DNA of 64,000 nt from Bog-159 sp963707465 (GTDB lineage Bacteria; Acidobacteriota; Terriglobia; Bryobacterales; Bryobacteraceae), in the NCBI GenBank assembly GCA_963707465.1, contig CAVPQK010000024.1:1178001-1242000 (forward strand). Direction: 5' to 3'. The notes under the pieces are model-generated. The model was given only the letters and a program-made list of their open reading frames with translations. It searched no databases and was not told the DNA's origin. This document shows, one piece after another, positions 42,243-51,825 of this stretch (position 1 is the stretch's first letter; the number at the start of each line of letters is the position of its first letter). The position numbers and the translations under genes were made by a program.

Positions 42243-44654
42243 ATGCGTGAATTGCGCTATACGTTGCGCACGCTACGGAAGGATAGCGGATTCGCCGCAT
42301 TTGCGATTCTGATTATCGGGCTGGGGATTGGCGCGAGCTCGACCGTATTCAGCGTGCTGGACGCGCTATTGGTGAAGCCACTGCCGTTCACCGATCCCGC
42401 CAGGCTGGTGTGGATCGCCAATCGGACAAAGATCGACGGCGATCTGTCGGGCGCTACCTTGCAGGTGGGGCGGTTTCTCGATTTTCGGCAGCGCAACAAG
42501 TCGTTCGCGGACGTTGCGGGATACTTCGCTTTTTATGGAGTGGGCGACAGCAAGCTCACCGGGAACGGCGAACCCGAACGGCTAAGCACGGTGCCGGTAT
42601 CGCAGAACTTCTTCCCGCTGCTGGGCGTGCAGCCGCAGTTGGGAAGACAATTCAGCGCGGACGAGTGCAAATGGAATGGTCCGCATGTAGTGATGCTCAG
42701 TCACGGGCTGTGGCAGCGGCGCTTTGGATCCGATCCGGACATTGCCGGCAAGACCATCCGGCTGGACGATGCGGACGCCACGGTGGTCGGGGTGTTGCCC
42801 GCCTCGTTTGATTTTGCGGCGATCTTTGCGCCCGGCACGCATATCGACCTGTTCGCTCCCTTTCCGCTGACCAAGGAAACGGACCAGTGGGGAAATACCC
42901 TGGCCGTGGTCGGACGCCTGAAACCCGAGGCGCGGATTGGGCCGGCTCAGGCGGAGGCGGATGTCCTGGGAGTCGAGATCACCAGGGAGAACCCGCACCG
43001 CAACGGACTGGACCCGAAACTGACTTTCCTGCCGGAGCACGTGAGCGGACGAACGCGTCCGGCGCTGGCGGTACTGGCCGGCGCGGTGGCGGTGGTGATG
43101 TTGATTGTGTGCGCGAACCTCTCCAATCTGTTGCTGGCGCGCGCCGCCACGCGGCACAAGGAAGTCGCGATTCGCATGGCGCTCGGGGCGGGCAGGAAGC
43201 GGTTGGTTGGTCAATTGCTAACCGAGAGCCTGGTGCTGACTGGCGCTGGGGCGGCTTTGGGACTGGTCCTGGCCATAGCGGCGACCCGCGCCGTGGCCCA
43301 CCTCGACGCCTTCAACATTCCGCTGTTAAGCAGCGTGCAGGTAAACGCCGTGGTGCTGGGCTTCACGGTGTTGGCGGCTCTCGCGACCGGCCTGGTGCTG
43401 GGTATCGCGCCGGCCTTGCAGACCACCGGAGTTTCACTGAGCGTATCGTTGGGCCAGCGCGGCGCCGGCGGAGGCAAGGGACAGATGTGGGCGCGGGCGG
43501 CGCTGGTGGTTTCCGAGATAGCCTTCGCCTGCGTGCTGTTGGTGGGCGCGGGGCTGTTGGTCCGGAGCTTGCTGCGCGTGCTGGAGGTGGACCCCGGATT
43601 CCGGCCCGAGAACGCGGCCGCGTGGCGTGTCGATCCAGGCTCTCAGTACAAAACGCAAGCCCAGCAGAATGCCTACTTCGACGCATTGCTCGAGCGCGTG
43701 CGATCCATCTCCGGCGTGCAGGCGGCCGGCTTGACGGACGTTTTGCCTCTCGGTCACAACCGGGCGTGGGGCGCGGGAGCCAAGGGCCAAACTTACAAGG
43801 ACGATGAGTATCCTTCCGCGTTCGTGCGCGTGGTCAGCGACGGCTATGTGAAGGCCATGGGCATGACGCTGAAGAAAGGCCGCGATTTTACGGAACGAGA
43901 CACGGTGACCGGCGCGACACCCGTCATGATGATCAACGAGACCCTGGCACGGCGGCTTTGGCCTGGCCAGGACCCCATCGGCAAGGCGATTGTCGGGGAT
44001 TGCGTGAATGGAGACCGGCAGGTGGTGGGCGTGGTGGGAGATGTGCGTCACGTGGCGCTGGAGGAGAGTTCGGGCTCCGAAATGTACATGCCCATCCGGC
44101 AATGCCAGGATTGGGGTTCGATCGACGTCGTGGTACGATCCACTCTACCCCTGCCGGTGCTTTCCGAGCGGGTGGAAGCGGCGCTGCGCCCGCTGATCCC
44201 AACCTTGCCCAGAGGCAGCATGCGGCCGCTCACACACCTGGTCGATCACGCCATCTCTCCGCGGCGATTCATTGTGCTGCTGCTGACCGGTTTCGCCGCG
44301 TTCGCCCTGGTGCTGGTTTCGCTGGGCATCTACGGCGTGGTTTCGTACTCGGTGACACGGCGGACGCAGGAGATCGGCATTCGCATGGCGCTGGGCGCTC
44401 AGGGGGCGCGAGTGCAGCGGCAGATCGTGATGGAGACGCTGTGGCGGGCCATGATCGGCCTGGCAATTGGAGCGGTGGCGGCGGCGGTGGCGGGGCACGC
44501 GATCAGCGGGTTGCTGTTCGGCGTCACTTATGGGGACCCGTACACCTTCCTGGCGGCAGCGGCCGTGATGCTGGCAGTGGCTGGCCTCGCGGGTTACCTG
44601 CCGGCGCGCAGAGCTTCGCGGATTGATCCGATGGTGGCACTGCGGGTGGAGTAG
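42243..44654 (+). CDS. ADOP-type ABC transporter permease (MacB/FtsX, duplicated, orphan)
   Basis: ATG 42243 is used because GGAG lies 5 bases upstream and ADOP proteins begin with MRELRYTLRTLRKDSGFA. The 803-residue protein has two copies of a MacB periplasmic domain plus FtsX module: helix FAILIIGLGIGASSTVFSVL, first FtsX block (AVAVVMLIVCANLSNLLLAR, EVAIRMALGAGRKRLVGQLL), central helices, second MacB-like domain and second FtsX block (EIGIRMALGAQGARVQRQIV). No ATPase gene is adjacent, hence orphan. The partner ATPase must be elsewhere. The family is strongly expanded in acidobacteria; transported substrates are unknown. Confidence 0.92.
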   Translation: MRELRYTLRTLRKDSGFAAFAILIIGLGIGASSTVFSVLDALLVKPLPFTDPARLVWIANRTKIDGDLSGATLQVGRFLDFRQRNKSFADVAGYFAFYGVGDSKLTGNGEPERLSTVPVSQNFFPLLGVQPQLGRQFSADECKWNGPHVVMLSHGLWQRRFGSDPDIAGKTIRLDDADATVVGVLPASFDFAAIFAPGTHIDLFAPFPLTKETDQWGNTLAVVGRLKPEARIGPAQAEADVLGVEITRENPHRNGLDPKLTFLPEHVSGRTRPALAVLAGAVAVVMLIVCANLSNLLLARAATRHKEVAIRMALGAGRKRLVGQLLTESLVLTGAGAALGLVLAIAATRAVAHLDAFNIPLLSSVQVNAVVLGFTVLAALATGLVLGIAPALQTTGVSLSVSLGQRGAGGGKGQMWARAALVVSEIAFACVLLVGAGLLVRSLLRVLEVDPGFRPENAAAWRVDPGSQYKTQAQQNAYFDALLERVRSISGVQAAGLTDVLPLGHNRAWGAGAKGQTYKDDEYPSAFVRVVSDGYVKAMGMTLKKGRDFTERDTVTGATPVMMINETLARRLWPGQDPIGKAIVGDCVNGDRQVVGVVGDVRHVALEESSGSEMYMPIRQCQDWGSIDVVVRSTLPLPVLSERVEAALRPLIPTLPRGSMRPLTHLVDHAISPRRFIVLLLTGFAAFALVLVSLGIYGVVSYSVTRRTQEIGIRMALGAQGARVQRQIVMETLWRAMIGLAIGAVAAAVAGHAISGLLFGVTYGDPYTFLAAAAVMLAVAGLAGYLPARRASRIDPMVALRVE

Positions 44655-44683
44655 GACTGCCGGGATCAGGCCTGTCCGCCCAA

Positions 44684-45259
44684 TCAGATGGGCTTATCGC
44701 GTTTGCAAACCAAGTGATCGCCTTGAGTCCAGTTGAGGGCAGCGGTCTTGCTCACTTGCCAGTCCATCGTGAAAGTATCCGCGGGTGTAATCGAGTAAAG
44801 AAAGCGGTTCGCCGCATAGGGTGCCTTCGGATCGTCGGATACCGGAGACGTCATGGTGAGCACGCCGTTCACCCAGCCATCGGCGCTCGAGTAGGTGGCC
44901 GCTCCGAAGTTGTTTGCATCGAACTCGACCAGGCGTTTTTGCTGTGAGTCGTAGCCAATCAGATATTCTGCAAGATACCCGGTGGCCGGCTCGACATCCT
45001 GCTCAGTGAGTTCCAGCCATTTGCCGCCCAGAATCACGCGGCCGGTAAAGGTCGATCGGTGCGGCTTCCCATTGCCCATCGTGCCGGCACATTCCCACGC
45101 GCCCTCAAACTTAAAACTTCCCGGAGGGATTGGCGCGAGGGGCTTGGGGTCTTGGGCTGACGCCGGCAGCACCCAAGCGGATAGGCAGAGAACGACGGCG
45201 AGTCTGTTCGCCGACCCACACTGACGGACCAAGCCACTCGTTTCCATTGCGACTTCCAT
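44684..45259 (-). CDS. DUF1579-like secreted protein
   Basis: The 191-residue protein has a signal region (RLAVVLCLSAWVLPASAQDP) and a lipocalin-like beta barrel with FKFEGAWECAGTMGNGKPHR, GRVILGGKWLELTEQD and LAEYLIGYDSQQKRLVEFDA, the layout of DUF1579 and related proteins. The start at 45259 lies one base after the stop of the GH-A gene upstream, so it is probably coupled; ATG 45247 is an alternative. The role is unknown, perhaps binding of a small hydrophobic ligand. Confidence 0.72.
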   Translation of the reverse strand: MEVAMETSGLVRQCGSANRLAVVLCLSAWVLPASAQDPKPLAPIPPGSFKFEGAWECAGTMGNGKPHRSTFTGRVILGGKWLELTEQDVEPATGYLAEYLIGYDSQQKRLVEFDANNFGAATYSSADGWVNGVLTMTSPVSDDPKAPYAANRFLYSITPADTFTMDWQVSKTAALNWTQGDHLVCKRDKPI

Positions 45260-45260
45260 A

Positions 45261-47486
45261 TTAGCGCACCGCAAGCGTGACTCCGGATTGCGAACCGGCC
45301 GCGCCGATCACCACTTGCACGGGCACGCTGGCGCCCGGCGTCACAGCAGCGGGCACCTGCGCGTTGATTTGCACCAGGCTCGACACCAAACCCGGTGCCG
45401 CGCCTGCGTAATTGACCTGGCACGGCAAACCGCCCATGAACACGGAGACAGGCTCAGCCGGCGGGTAGGATGGCCCGGCAGGCAGCAGGCCATCCACTCC
45501 GGCCGGTGTGGTCACACCCGCTCCGGTGGCGAAGATACTGACCCAATCGCCGGGTGCCGCCGGATTCGCGGCGGAGTTCACGCTCTCATCGGCGGCGTTC
45601 AAGATGGCGCCGGGACCCGTGCCGGAAGCATTCAGCGTGAATACAGCGGGCGCAGTGGCGGCGACCGGCAGTGATACCGGCGGCGACAGAGATCCCAGGT
45701 ACTCCACTTGAACCTGGGTGGACGACTTGCCGGCCACCGCATAGGGGACCGCCACATTCGCCTGTCCGGCTGAGGCGTAGAGCACCGGCGCCGGCACGCC
45801 ATCAAACAGAACATGGACCCCCGCCAGCGAGTTGGACACCAGTCGCGGATTGGTGAGCGCGAGCGATGCGGGGTTGGCGGGTCCAATCGCAGTCCCAAAC
45901 AGCGAAACGATTTCGCCTGGAGCGACGGCGCCCGATGCGTAACTGGCGGCGTTGACCACGCCCGCCGCCGTTTGCACCGGCGACGCATTGGCGAGGCGCA
46001 ATAACGCGGCGCCGTAGCCTTCGAGCACTACCTGCATCTGCGCGGACGGGGTCATCTGTTCGAGCACTGGGCCGCTTTGTGGCGTGCTAGCGTCCAGGTG
46101 GATCAGCGTGGCCGATGTGAACGTGCCCAGGGCCGATAGGTCGAGCATGAAATCGCGGACAACGCCGGAGCCGTTATTGTCCGTGGCATTGGCGACGGCA
46201 TGATTGGACATCAGGATCATGACCGAGCCATCTACGTTGCGGACTGCCAGCGTATGGGTATCGAGCCCCAGGGGATTGCCGCCGTTGTAAGTCCAGAGAC
46301 AGCATCCCGACGCGGTGACTTCGAGGATATCCTGGCCTGGCGGCGATGGCAGCCAGTGCGAGAGATAATAGTCCACCCAGTAACTGAGGTATGGATTCGC
46401 CGAGCCATCCACTTCGCCGAATTGTTGGTCGTCGGCGAAATCCCAGTGGTAGAGGGCTTGGGCGCCCGCTTCGCCAAGCGACGCAAACACCAGCGACCGC
46501 CAGGCGGCGAAGAATGGGCTGGTGCCGCGCTGATCGAGCACATACGTCTGGCCGGGGTTGCACGCGCTCATGCCGTTCGAGAGCGCGTAATCCGAGTTGA
46601 CATTGTTCTCGGTAACCCACACGGGAACGCCGGCCAAGCTTGGTTTCGTGGCTGCCTGCGAGTAGATGTTCTGAACTTCACTGACAAAGCCGGGCACGGT
46701 GGCGAACACCTTGGCGTCGGGATCCGTCTGATCGCAACTCGAGTAGAAGTGCGTGGCGAAAACGTCCACCGGCGCGGTCACACCCGAGACAAAGGCGGGT
46801 AAGTAGGTCTCGGCTTGGGTACCGTAGTCGGAGAGCTCGACCGCCAGAAACTTGATGGACGGGTCGACCTGTGCCATGGCGGGCACGACCGTATTGTAGA
46901 GATCGACATACTGCTCGGAAGTAAGGCCGTTGCCGTTTGACTCATTAAAGATACCCCACCAGGTAACCGGATAAGGTGTGGGACTTTCAAAGAAGTTACC
47001 GGCATCTGTGAAGCCGCCGGTGTTGTAGTATCGGACCAGGTTGGCGCTCATTTGGGCGAAGTCCGAGAAGCTGGTAGGCAGAATGTAGCCGTTGGAATCG
47101 CTCATATACGCCGGCGCAGTGGCGATCTGGAACTCGGGGCTGTGATCGCCCGCGGATTGAACCGGCGTAAACATGGTGTTGAGTTCGGTGAAATCCCAAG
47201 TGTCCGGAGCGGTGAGCGGAATGCCGGTGGAGATCACTTGTACGCGCGTGTGCCACGGGTACAGGGCGCCCAAGGGCGTGGTGGCGTCCGGCGTGGTAGA
47301 GAAGAAATTATAGCTCCAGGGGGCCAGTTGAAACGACGTGGACATAGGGAGTTCCAGCCGTCCGTTCACGCCGGTCAGTTGGTCGATTTGATTGCTCACC
47401 TGGACGTTGACTATCTCGCTTACTTGGGCGAGTGCAGCCGCGGGCAGGATGGTGCTGTAGAGTACGAATAAGAGGAATGCTTTCAT
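45261..47486 (-). CDS. Secreted GH-A clan glycoside hydrolase with Solibacter-type C-terminal domain
   Basis: The 741-residue protein begins with a signal peptide (MKAFLLFVLYSTILPAAALA). A TIM-barrel hydrolase similar to GH39/GH-A enzymes follows, with the acid/base in TWWGIFNESNGNGLTSEQY (FNE) and the nucleophile in VPVWVTENNVNSDY (TEN). A beta-sandwich leads to the TIGR03437-type C-terminal domain (from about residue 510; GVVNAASYASGAVAPGEIVS, LFGTAIGP, YASAGQANVAVPYAV, VQINAQVP), shared with the NHL protein at the left edge. It may cleave xylosides or similar polysaccharides outside the cell. Confidence 0.85.
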   Translation of the reverse strand: MKAFLLFVLYSTILPAAALAQVSEIVNVQVSNQIDQLTGVNGRLELPMSTSFQLAPWSYNFFSTTPDATTPLGALYPWHTRVQVISTGIPLTAPDTWDFTELNTMFTPVQSAGDHSPEFQIATAPAYMSDSNGYILPTSFSDFAQMSANLVRYYNTGGFTDAGNFFESPTPYPVTWWGIFNESNGNGLTSEQYVDLYNTVVPAMAQVDPSIKFLAVELSDYGTQAETYLPAFVSGVTAPVDVFATHFYSSCDQTDPDAKVFATVPGFVSEVQNIYSQAATKPSLAGVPVWVTENNVNSDYALSNGMSACNPGQTYVLDQRGTSPFFAAWRSLVFASLGEAGAQALYHWDFADDQQFGEVDGSANPYLSYWVDYYLSHWLPSPPGQDILEVTASGCCLWTYNGGNPLGLDTHTLAVRNVDGSVMILMSNHAVANATDNNGSGVVRDFMLDLSALGTFTSATLIHLDASTPQSGPVLEQMTPSAQMQVVLEGYGAALLRLANASPVQTAAGVVNAASYASGAVAPGEIVSLFGTAIGPANPASLALTNPRLVSNSLAGVHVLFDGVPAPVLYASAGQANVAVPYAVAGKSSTQVQVEYLGSLSPPVSLPVAATAPAVFTLNASGTGPGAILNAADESVNSAANPAAPGDWVSIFATGAGVTTPAGVDGLLPAGPSYPPAEPVSVFMGGLPCQVNYAGAAPGLVSSLVQINAQVPAAVTPGASVPVQVVIGAAGSQSGVTLAVR

Positions 47487-47616
47487 TACACGTCCCTACC
47501 TAGATCTTCGGGCAGGCAGGCGAAAAAGGCAAATGGCCGCCGGAACTGGCATTCCGCAGGAGCAGCGCGCGAATCTATAATGATTTTCGTGGCATATGGC
47601 CGCATTGGAGGTTGTT

Positions 47617-49164
47617 ATGGATCGCTCCGGGGATGGTCAGCTTTCGCGCCGCGCGTTTGGGGCGGCCGTAGCCAGTTTCATGATCGTGCCGCGCCATGTG
47701 CTGGGCGCGCCGTTTGTGCCGCCCAGCGACAAGCTTACGCTGGCCAGCATAGGCCTGGGCCGGCAGGGCCAGGCGGTGACCATGGAACTGTTGGCGCGGC
47801 CGGACGTTCAGGTGGTAGCGGTTTGCGATTGCAACCGGTTCAGCAAGGACTACGCGGAATATGGTGAGAACGATTTGTTGCAGTCGGCGCGCCGCCTGCT
47901 GGGCGCGGGCTACGAAAGTTGGGGCGGGGACCTGGCGTCGCCGGGCTTCGCGCAACTGACGCACGAGTTCCGGACCAGCCTGGGCATGGGCGGCCGGGAG
48001 CCGGCTAAGCGCCTGGTGGAAGCGTATTACGGCTCGCGCAATGGTTCCGGCTCCTACAAAGGCTGCGCGGCGTACAACGATTACCGCGAGTTGCTGGAGA
48101 AGGAAAAGGACGTGGACGCGGTCTACGTAGCGACGCCCGACCATTGGCACGCGCCGATCTCGCTGGCGGCCATCGAGCGGCGCAAACACGTGCTGTGTCA
48201 GAAGCCCATGACCCACACCATCGGCGATGCGCGGCGCATGGCGCAAGCGGCGCGCGAGATGAAGGTGGCGACTTCGCTGCCGGTCAACAACCCTTCGAGC
48301 GAGTCCACGCGGCTGATCGCGGATTGGATCGCGGATGGCGCGATCGGGCATGTGCGCGAAGTGCACAACTGGTCGAGCCGGCCGTTTTGGCCGCAGGGAA
48401 TCGACCGGCCCGCGGAGGCGCAACCCGTGCCCGAGGGCCTCGACTGGAATCTTTGGCTAGGCCCCGCGCCGGAGCGTCCTTTCAACCATGCCTATCTGCC
48501 GTTTGTATGGCGCGGCTGGTACGATTTCGGCTGCGGCTCGTTCGGCGACATGGGCTGCTATAGCTTCGCGGGTGTGTTCAAGATTCTGGGGCTCACGCCG
48601 CCGGTCGGCGTGGAAGCGTGCTCCAGCGAGTCATACGCTGAGACCTTCCCGAAAGCGTCCATCGTGCACTTGGACTATCCGGCGGTGGGCGACCGGCCGG
48701 CCGTGCGGATGTCGTGGTACGACGGAGGCTTGCGCCCAAAGCGGCCGGCGGCATTGCGCGTGGAGGATCAGCACTATTTCCAGGCCGGCGAGGACAATGA
48801 AGGCATCCTGTACGTGGGTGATAAAGGCATCATCCTGGCGGGATTCAATGGGAACAATCCGCGCGTGTATCCGGAAGCCAAGAAATACCAGCCGCCGGCG
48901 CGGCTACCGCGTGGCGGGCGGCCGCGCGATGCCGCCATCGACCAATGGGTGGCAGCCGCGCGAGGTGGATCGCAGGCGCCGCTGGCGAACTTCGAGATAC
49001 AGAGTCCAGTGACCGAGGCGTTTCTGCTGGGGTCGATCGCGCAGCGATTTCCCGGCGAGCGGATTGAGTGGGACACGGTGGGTATGCGGATCACCAGTTC
49101 GGAAAAGCTGAACGGATATGTGGACCCGCCCGGGCGCGCTTTGCCGCCAGTGGCTGGGAGCTAG
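47617..49164 (+). CDS. Gfo/Idh/MocA-family oxidoreductase, Tat-type signal (3)
   Basis: ATG 47617 is preceded by GGAGGTTGTT and gives 515 residues starting with a twin-arginine-like signal (LSRRAFGAAVASFMIVPRHV). The Rossmann part has TLASIGLGRQGQAVTMELLA and VVAVCDCNRFSKDY, then YVATPDHWHAPISLAAIERR and VLCQKPMTHTIGDARRMAQA. Lengthy insertions (GYESWGGDLASPGFAQLTHE) set it in the long secreted subfamily. It diverges from the GH-A hydrolase gene, so it may work on the released sugars after export; that is inference. Confidence 0.88.
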   Translation: MDRSGDGQLSRRAFGAAVASFMIVPRHVLGAPFVPPSDKLTLASIGLGRQGQAVTMELLARPDVQVVAVCDCNRFSKDYAEYGENDLLQSARRLLGAGYESWGGDLASPGFAQLTHEFRTSLGMGGREPAKRLVEAYYGSRNGSGSYKGCAAYNDYRELLEKEKDVDAVYVATPDHWHAPISLAAIERRKHVLCQKPMTHTIGDARRMAQAAREMKVATSLPVNNPSSESTRLIADWIADGAIGHVREVHNWSSRPFWPQGIDRPAEAQPVPEGLDWNLWLGPAPERPFNHAYLPFVWRGWYDFGCGSFGDMGCYSFAGVFKILGLTPPVGVEACSSESYAETFPKASIVHLDYPAVGDRPAVRMSWYDGGLRPKRPAALRVEDQHYFQAGEDNEGILYVGDKGIILAGFNGNNPRVYPEAKKYQPPARLPRGGRPRDAAIDQWVAAARGGSQAPLANFEIQSPVTEAFLLGSIAQRFPGERIEWDTVGMRITSSEKLNGYVDPPGRALPPVAGS

Positions 49165-49178
49165 CGGGCCACCCGATG

Positions 49179-50171
49179 TCACGGATCCCGAAGGGGCGGC
49201 CGAGCGTCGGCGCGGGCGGCCCCGTATAGCAGCAGATAGCCAGTGGCCGAATGCGCGGTAACGCTGGTGATCATTAACTCACGCTGCTCACCATCGTTGT
49301 GGCCATGGAAAAAAACTGGTTGGTTCGCGGCCTGGTTCTTGAGCGAGATACTCTGCCCCTCCGGTGTGACAAACATCCAGATAGTTGCCCGTTGGGTTTC
49401 CGCGTCAGCCGACGACAGGCCGAGCCGTATTCCAGGGACCAGCTCACGGCTGTCGCTCTCGCTCATGTGGAAGCTGACTCTTTGCACGCTGGGAGCGGCC
49501 GGGGGAGCAGAACGCGGGAGCTTCTGTTCCGGCCGGGTTTGGGCTGAAGGCGCCAGCGGGCCCTCCAGCCGCGCCTTCACGATGAAACGATCGGGGGCCG
49601 ACCCCACGTAATAGAACGGGTAACAAGTCACCAGGGTCATCTCGGGATATTGGCTTCGATTCAACACACCGACGTCGTCCGGCTTCACGATGCCCGTACT
49701 TTCCACCTTGTAGTCATAGCTTCCGGCAGGTGTCTGAAACTGAATCACGTCGCCCTTCGCGATGTTGCGCAAACCTCGAAACAGGGTGTCGCGATGACCC
49801 GCGATGCCGGCATTTCCCGGCTGACCCGGCAGCGCTGTGCCAGGGATGTGGCCAAGAGCCACATCCAGCGTATCCCGGCCGGCTCCCTCGCGTACTACGC
49901 CGCGAACGTTCAGGCGCGGAATCTCCAGCCGGCCGATCAGCGTGCCGTTCCGAAGTGGCGGCGCCTTCGCTTGCGAAGCAGCGCCGGGCGGGGATGTGTT
50001 TGCCGGACGGCTCTCGATCCGACGGTTCAGCACCTGGTTTCCCCAGGCTTGGTAGACAGCTCTGCGAGCGTATGAGCTGCCCCAAATACCGACCGCGATG
50101 GCGCCGGCCAGCAGGAGGCACAATTCAATCCGCCGGTGCGCCCTACTCGTTCTGGTTCGTAGCCTGCTCAT
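49179..50171 (-). CDS. Sortase (class D/E type) with C-terminal extension
   Basis: The protein has an N-terminal membrane helix (IELCLLLAGAIAVGIWGSSY), then the sortase barrel: GRLEIPRLNVRGVVREG, GHIPGTALPGQPGNAGIAGH (H126), LVTCYPFYYVGSAPDRFIV (C183, R195). All catalytic residues are present. Sortases of this type are about 220 residues; here about 125 extra residues follow the domain (SVQRVSFHMSESDSREL, ATIWMFVTPEGQSISLKN), which form an unrecognised beta-rich module. It is the last gene of a three-gene unit with a VWA protein (29-base overlap) and an LPKTG-ended protein, its likely substrate. Confidence 0.88.
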   Translation of the reverse strand: MSRLRTRTSRAHRRIELCLLLAGAIAVGIWGSSYARRAVYQAWGNQVLNRRIESRPANTSPPGAASQAKAPPLRNGTLIGRLEIPRLNVRGVVREGAGRDTLDVALGHIPGTALPGQPGNAGIAGHRDTLFRGLRNIAKGDVIQFQTPAGSYDYKVESTGIVKPDDVGVLNRSQYPEMTLVTCYPFYYVGSAPDRFIVKARLEGPLAPSAQTRPEQKLPRSAPPAAPSVQRVSFHMSESDSRELVPGIRLGLSSADAETQRATIWMFVTPEGQSISLKNQAANQPVFFHGHNDGEQRELMITSVTAHSATGYLLLYGAARADARPPLRDP

Positions 50172-51081
50172 AGCGATAACTCAGGCGCGTTCGCGTCATT
50201 AACCCTGGACGGCCCGGCGCGGAGACGCGCACCCGAATGCGCCGCAGCGCGCCGCCGTTCGCTGCCGCTGGGGAATAACCGACCGTGTAGCGCGTGCGGA
50301 TGTCCTTGGCAATATCCCTGCACGTTTCGGTCAATTCCTCCGCGCCATACGGGAAATAAGCCTGGCCACCGCTGATCTTAGCCAGTTTCCGAAGGATGCC
50401 CGGATCCTGGTCCAGGTCGCCGGTATCGAACAGGCCAATCGTATAAATGGTTGCCAGGCTACGCTCTACCAAATCCAGCGTCTCGATCCGGTTATGCCGG
50501 CTGGCGTTGTCGCCGCCATCACTGATAACGACAAGGGTCTTCTTGTCGCGCCTTCCCAGTTGGAGCTGCTCTAAGCCAGCTACAATCGCATCGTTGAGCG
50601 CAGTCCGGCCCTCGGCAATCCCGGCGGAAATGGCGGCGCGCAATTGGCCGATATCGTCGGAGAAGGGCACACCCTTCGGCAGCCCGGGCCTTACCGTCTC
50701 GTTGAAATTAAGAACAAAAATCTCATCGTGCGGATTGCTCGCCTCAATGAAGGCGGTGGCCGCAGAGTACACCGCGGCCCGCTTGGGACGCATACTGCGG
50801 CTATTGTCCGCCAGAATGCCGACCGTCACCGGAATGTCGTTATCGGCGAACACCGTGATGTTCTGGGGCGTTCCGTTTTCGTCGACCCGGAAATCGTCCT
50901 TGGAGAGCCCCGACACCCAACCGCCGTCGCGGTCCTTGACGCTGACGTCCAGCAGCACCAGTCGCACATCGCTGCGGACCACGAAATCTTTCGGTAGGTC
51001 GGGCGCGATGGCCCTCAACGGCCGCAAAAATGAAGCGGCGCCGACAACCATCAGATTGCGAATTGCCGCGCGCCGGTTCAT
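50143..51081 (-). CDS. VWFA-related protein with Tat-like signal
   Basis: ATG 51081 follows GGAGGACCGACCC, a strong binding site. The protein is 312 residues: MNRRAAIRNLMVVGAASFLR is Tat-like, then the TIGR03436-type VWFA (DVRLVLLDVSVKDRDGGWVS, DDFRVDENGTPQNITVFADN, ADNSRSM as metal site, KKTLVVISDGGDNASRHNR). A short beta tail (TRYTVGYSPAAANGG) follows. It lies between the LPKTG protein (36 bases) and the sortase (29-base overlap). It has no LPxTG motif of its own. It may present or guide the anchored protein. Confidence 0.87.
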   Translation of the reverse strand: MNRRAAIRNLMVVGAASFLRPLRAIAPDLPKDFVVRSDVRLVLLDVSVKDRDGGWVSGLSKDDFRVDENGTPQNITVFADNDIPVTVGILADNSRSMRPKRAAVYSAATAFIEASNPHDEIFVLNFNETVRPGLPKGVPFSDDIGQLRAAISAGIAEGRTALNDAIVAGLEQLQLGRRDKKTLVVISDGGDNASRHNRIETLDLVERSLATIYTIGLFDTGDLDQDPGILRKLAKISGGQAYFPYGAEELTETCRDIAKDIRTRYTVGYSPAAANGGALRRIRVRVSAPGRPGLMTRTRLSYRYEQATNQNE

Positions 51082-51117
51082 GGGTCGGTCCTCCAAAGTA
51101 AAGTGGTCGATCCGGCT

Positions 51118-51825
51118 TCAGGCCATCCGCCTGAGCCGTACCAAGCCGGCCAAGGCGAGCAGCAGGGCTCCGGCCATCCCGATCGCGGGATACGGGCTTC
51201 CGGTCTTAGGCAACTCCGCGGGCTGTTCCGGAGTGGACTGAGCCGGCGTCTCTGGCGGAGCGGTATTCTGGGCGACCTCGGCCGGTTGCTCGGGCGCCGG
51301 TTCCGGAGCCGCGGCCTCAGGCTGGGTCTGCGGTTCGGCCGGGGCCGGCTCCGGGTTAGTAGCCACTGGCTCCAGCGCCGGCGCCGCCGCGGGAGGCATC
51401 ACCATGGCCACCTGCTGCAGGTGTTTCGGATAAGGGAACTCCTGGCCGATTTCGTCGCCCGGGTAGAACCACGTGCGCAACGCCCGGGCGTCTCCGGGAG
51501 GCGTTTCCCAGAACGTGAACTCAGTCTTGCCGGTCGGATACACGCGTTGTCTTGGAATAGCCAGGACCGTATTGATGATGTGTGTTTGGTCGCCGTTGAA
51601 GATCTGCACGATGTGCCGATCCGTTTGAGAATCGAGCAGCTTCAACACATACTGGCCTGGTTGGAGAACGGTGTCTCTTATTTGAATTGTCTCGCTTACC
51701 GTCAGAGTGGTCTTCTTGTTCCATTCGTCAGCTCGCGCCGGGCTGGTCGCTATGGCCGCTGCGAACCCAAGACAGCAGGCAATAGCCAGTGCTGATCGCG
51801 AGGGGATTAGAGAATGCGAATTCAT
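51118..51825 (-). CDS. LPKTG-anchored secreted protein, probable sortase substrate
   Basis: The 235-residue protein has a signal peptide (ALAIACCLGFAAAIATSPAR). A beta domain starts ADEWNKKTTLTVSETIQIRD and contains QYVLKLLDSQTDRHIVQIFN and TPPGDARALRTWFYPGDEIG. A Pro/Ala/Glu-rich stalk (EPAPAEPQTQPEAAAPEPAP) leads to the sorting signal: LPKTG, a hydrophobic helix AIGMAGALLLALAGLV and a basic tail RLRRMA. This is the textbook cell-wall sorting layout, but in a diderm lineage. It is the first gene of the sortase operon. Confidence 0.88.
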   Translation of the reverse strand: MNSHSLIPSRSALAIACCLGFAAAIATSPARADEWNKKTTLTVSETIQIRDTVLQPGQYVLKLLDSQTDRHIVQIFNGDQTHIINTVLAIPRQRVYPTGKTEFTFWETPPGDARALRTWFYPGDEIGQEFPYPKHLQQVAMVMPPAAAPALEPVATNPEPAPAEPQTQPEAAAPEPAPEQPAEVAQNTAPPETPAQSTPEQPAELPKTGSPYPAIGMAGALLLALAGLVRLRRMA

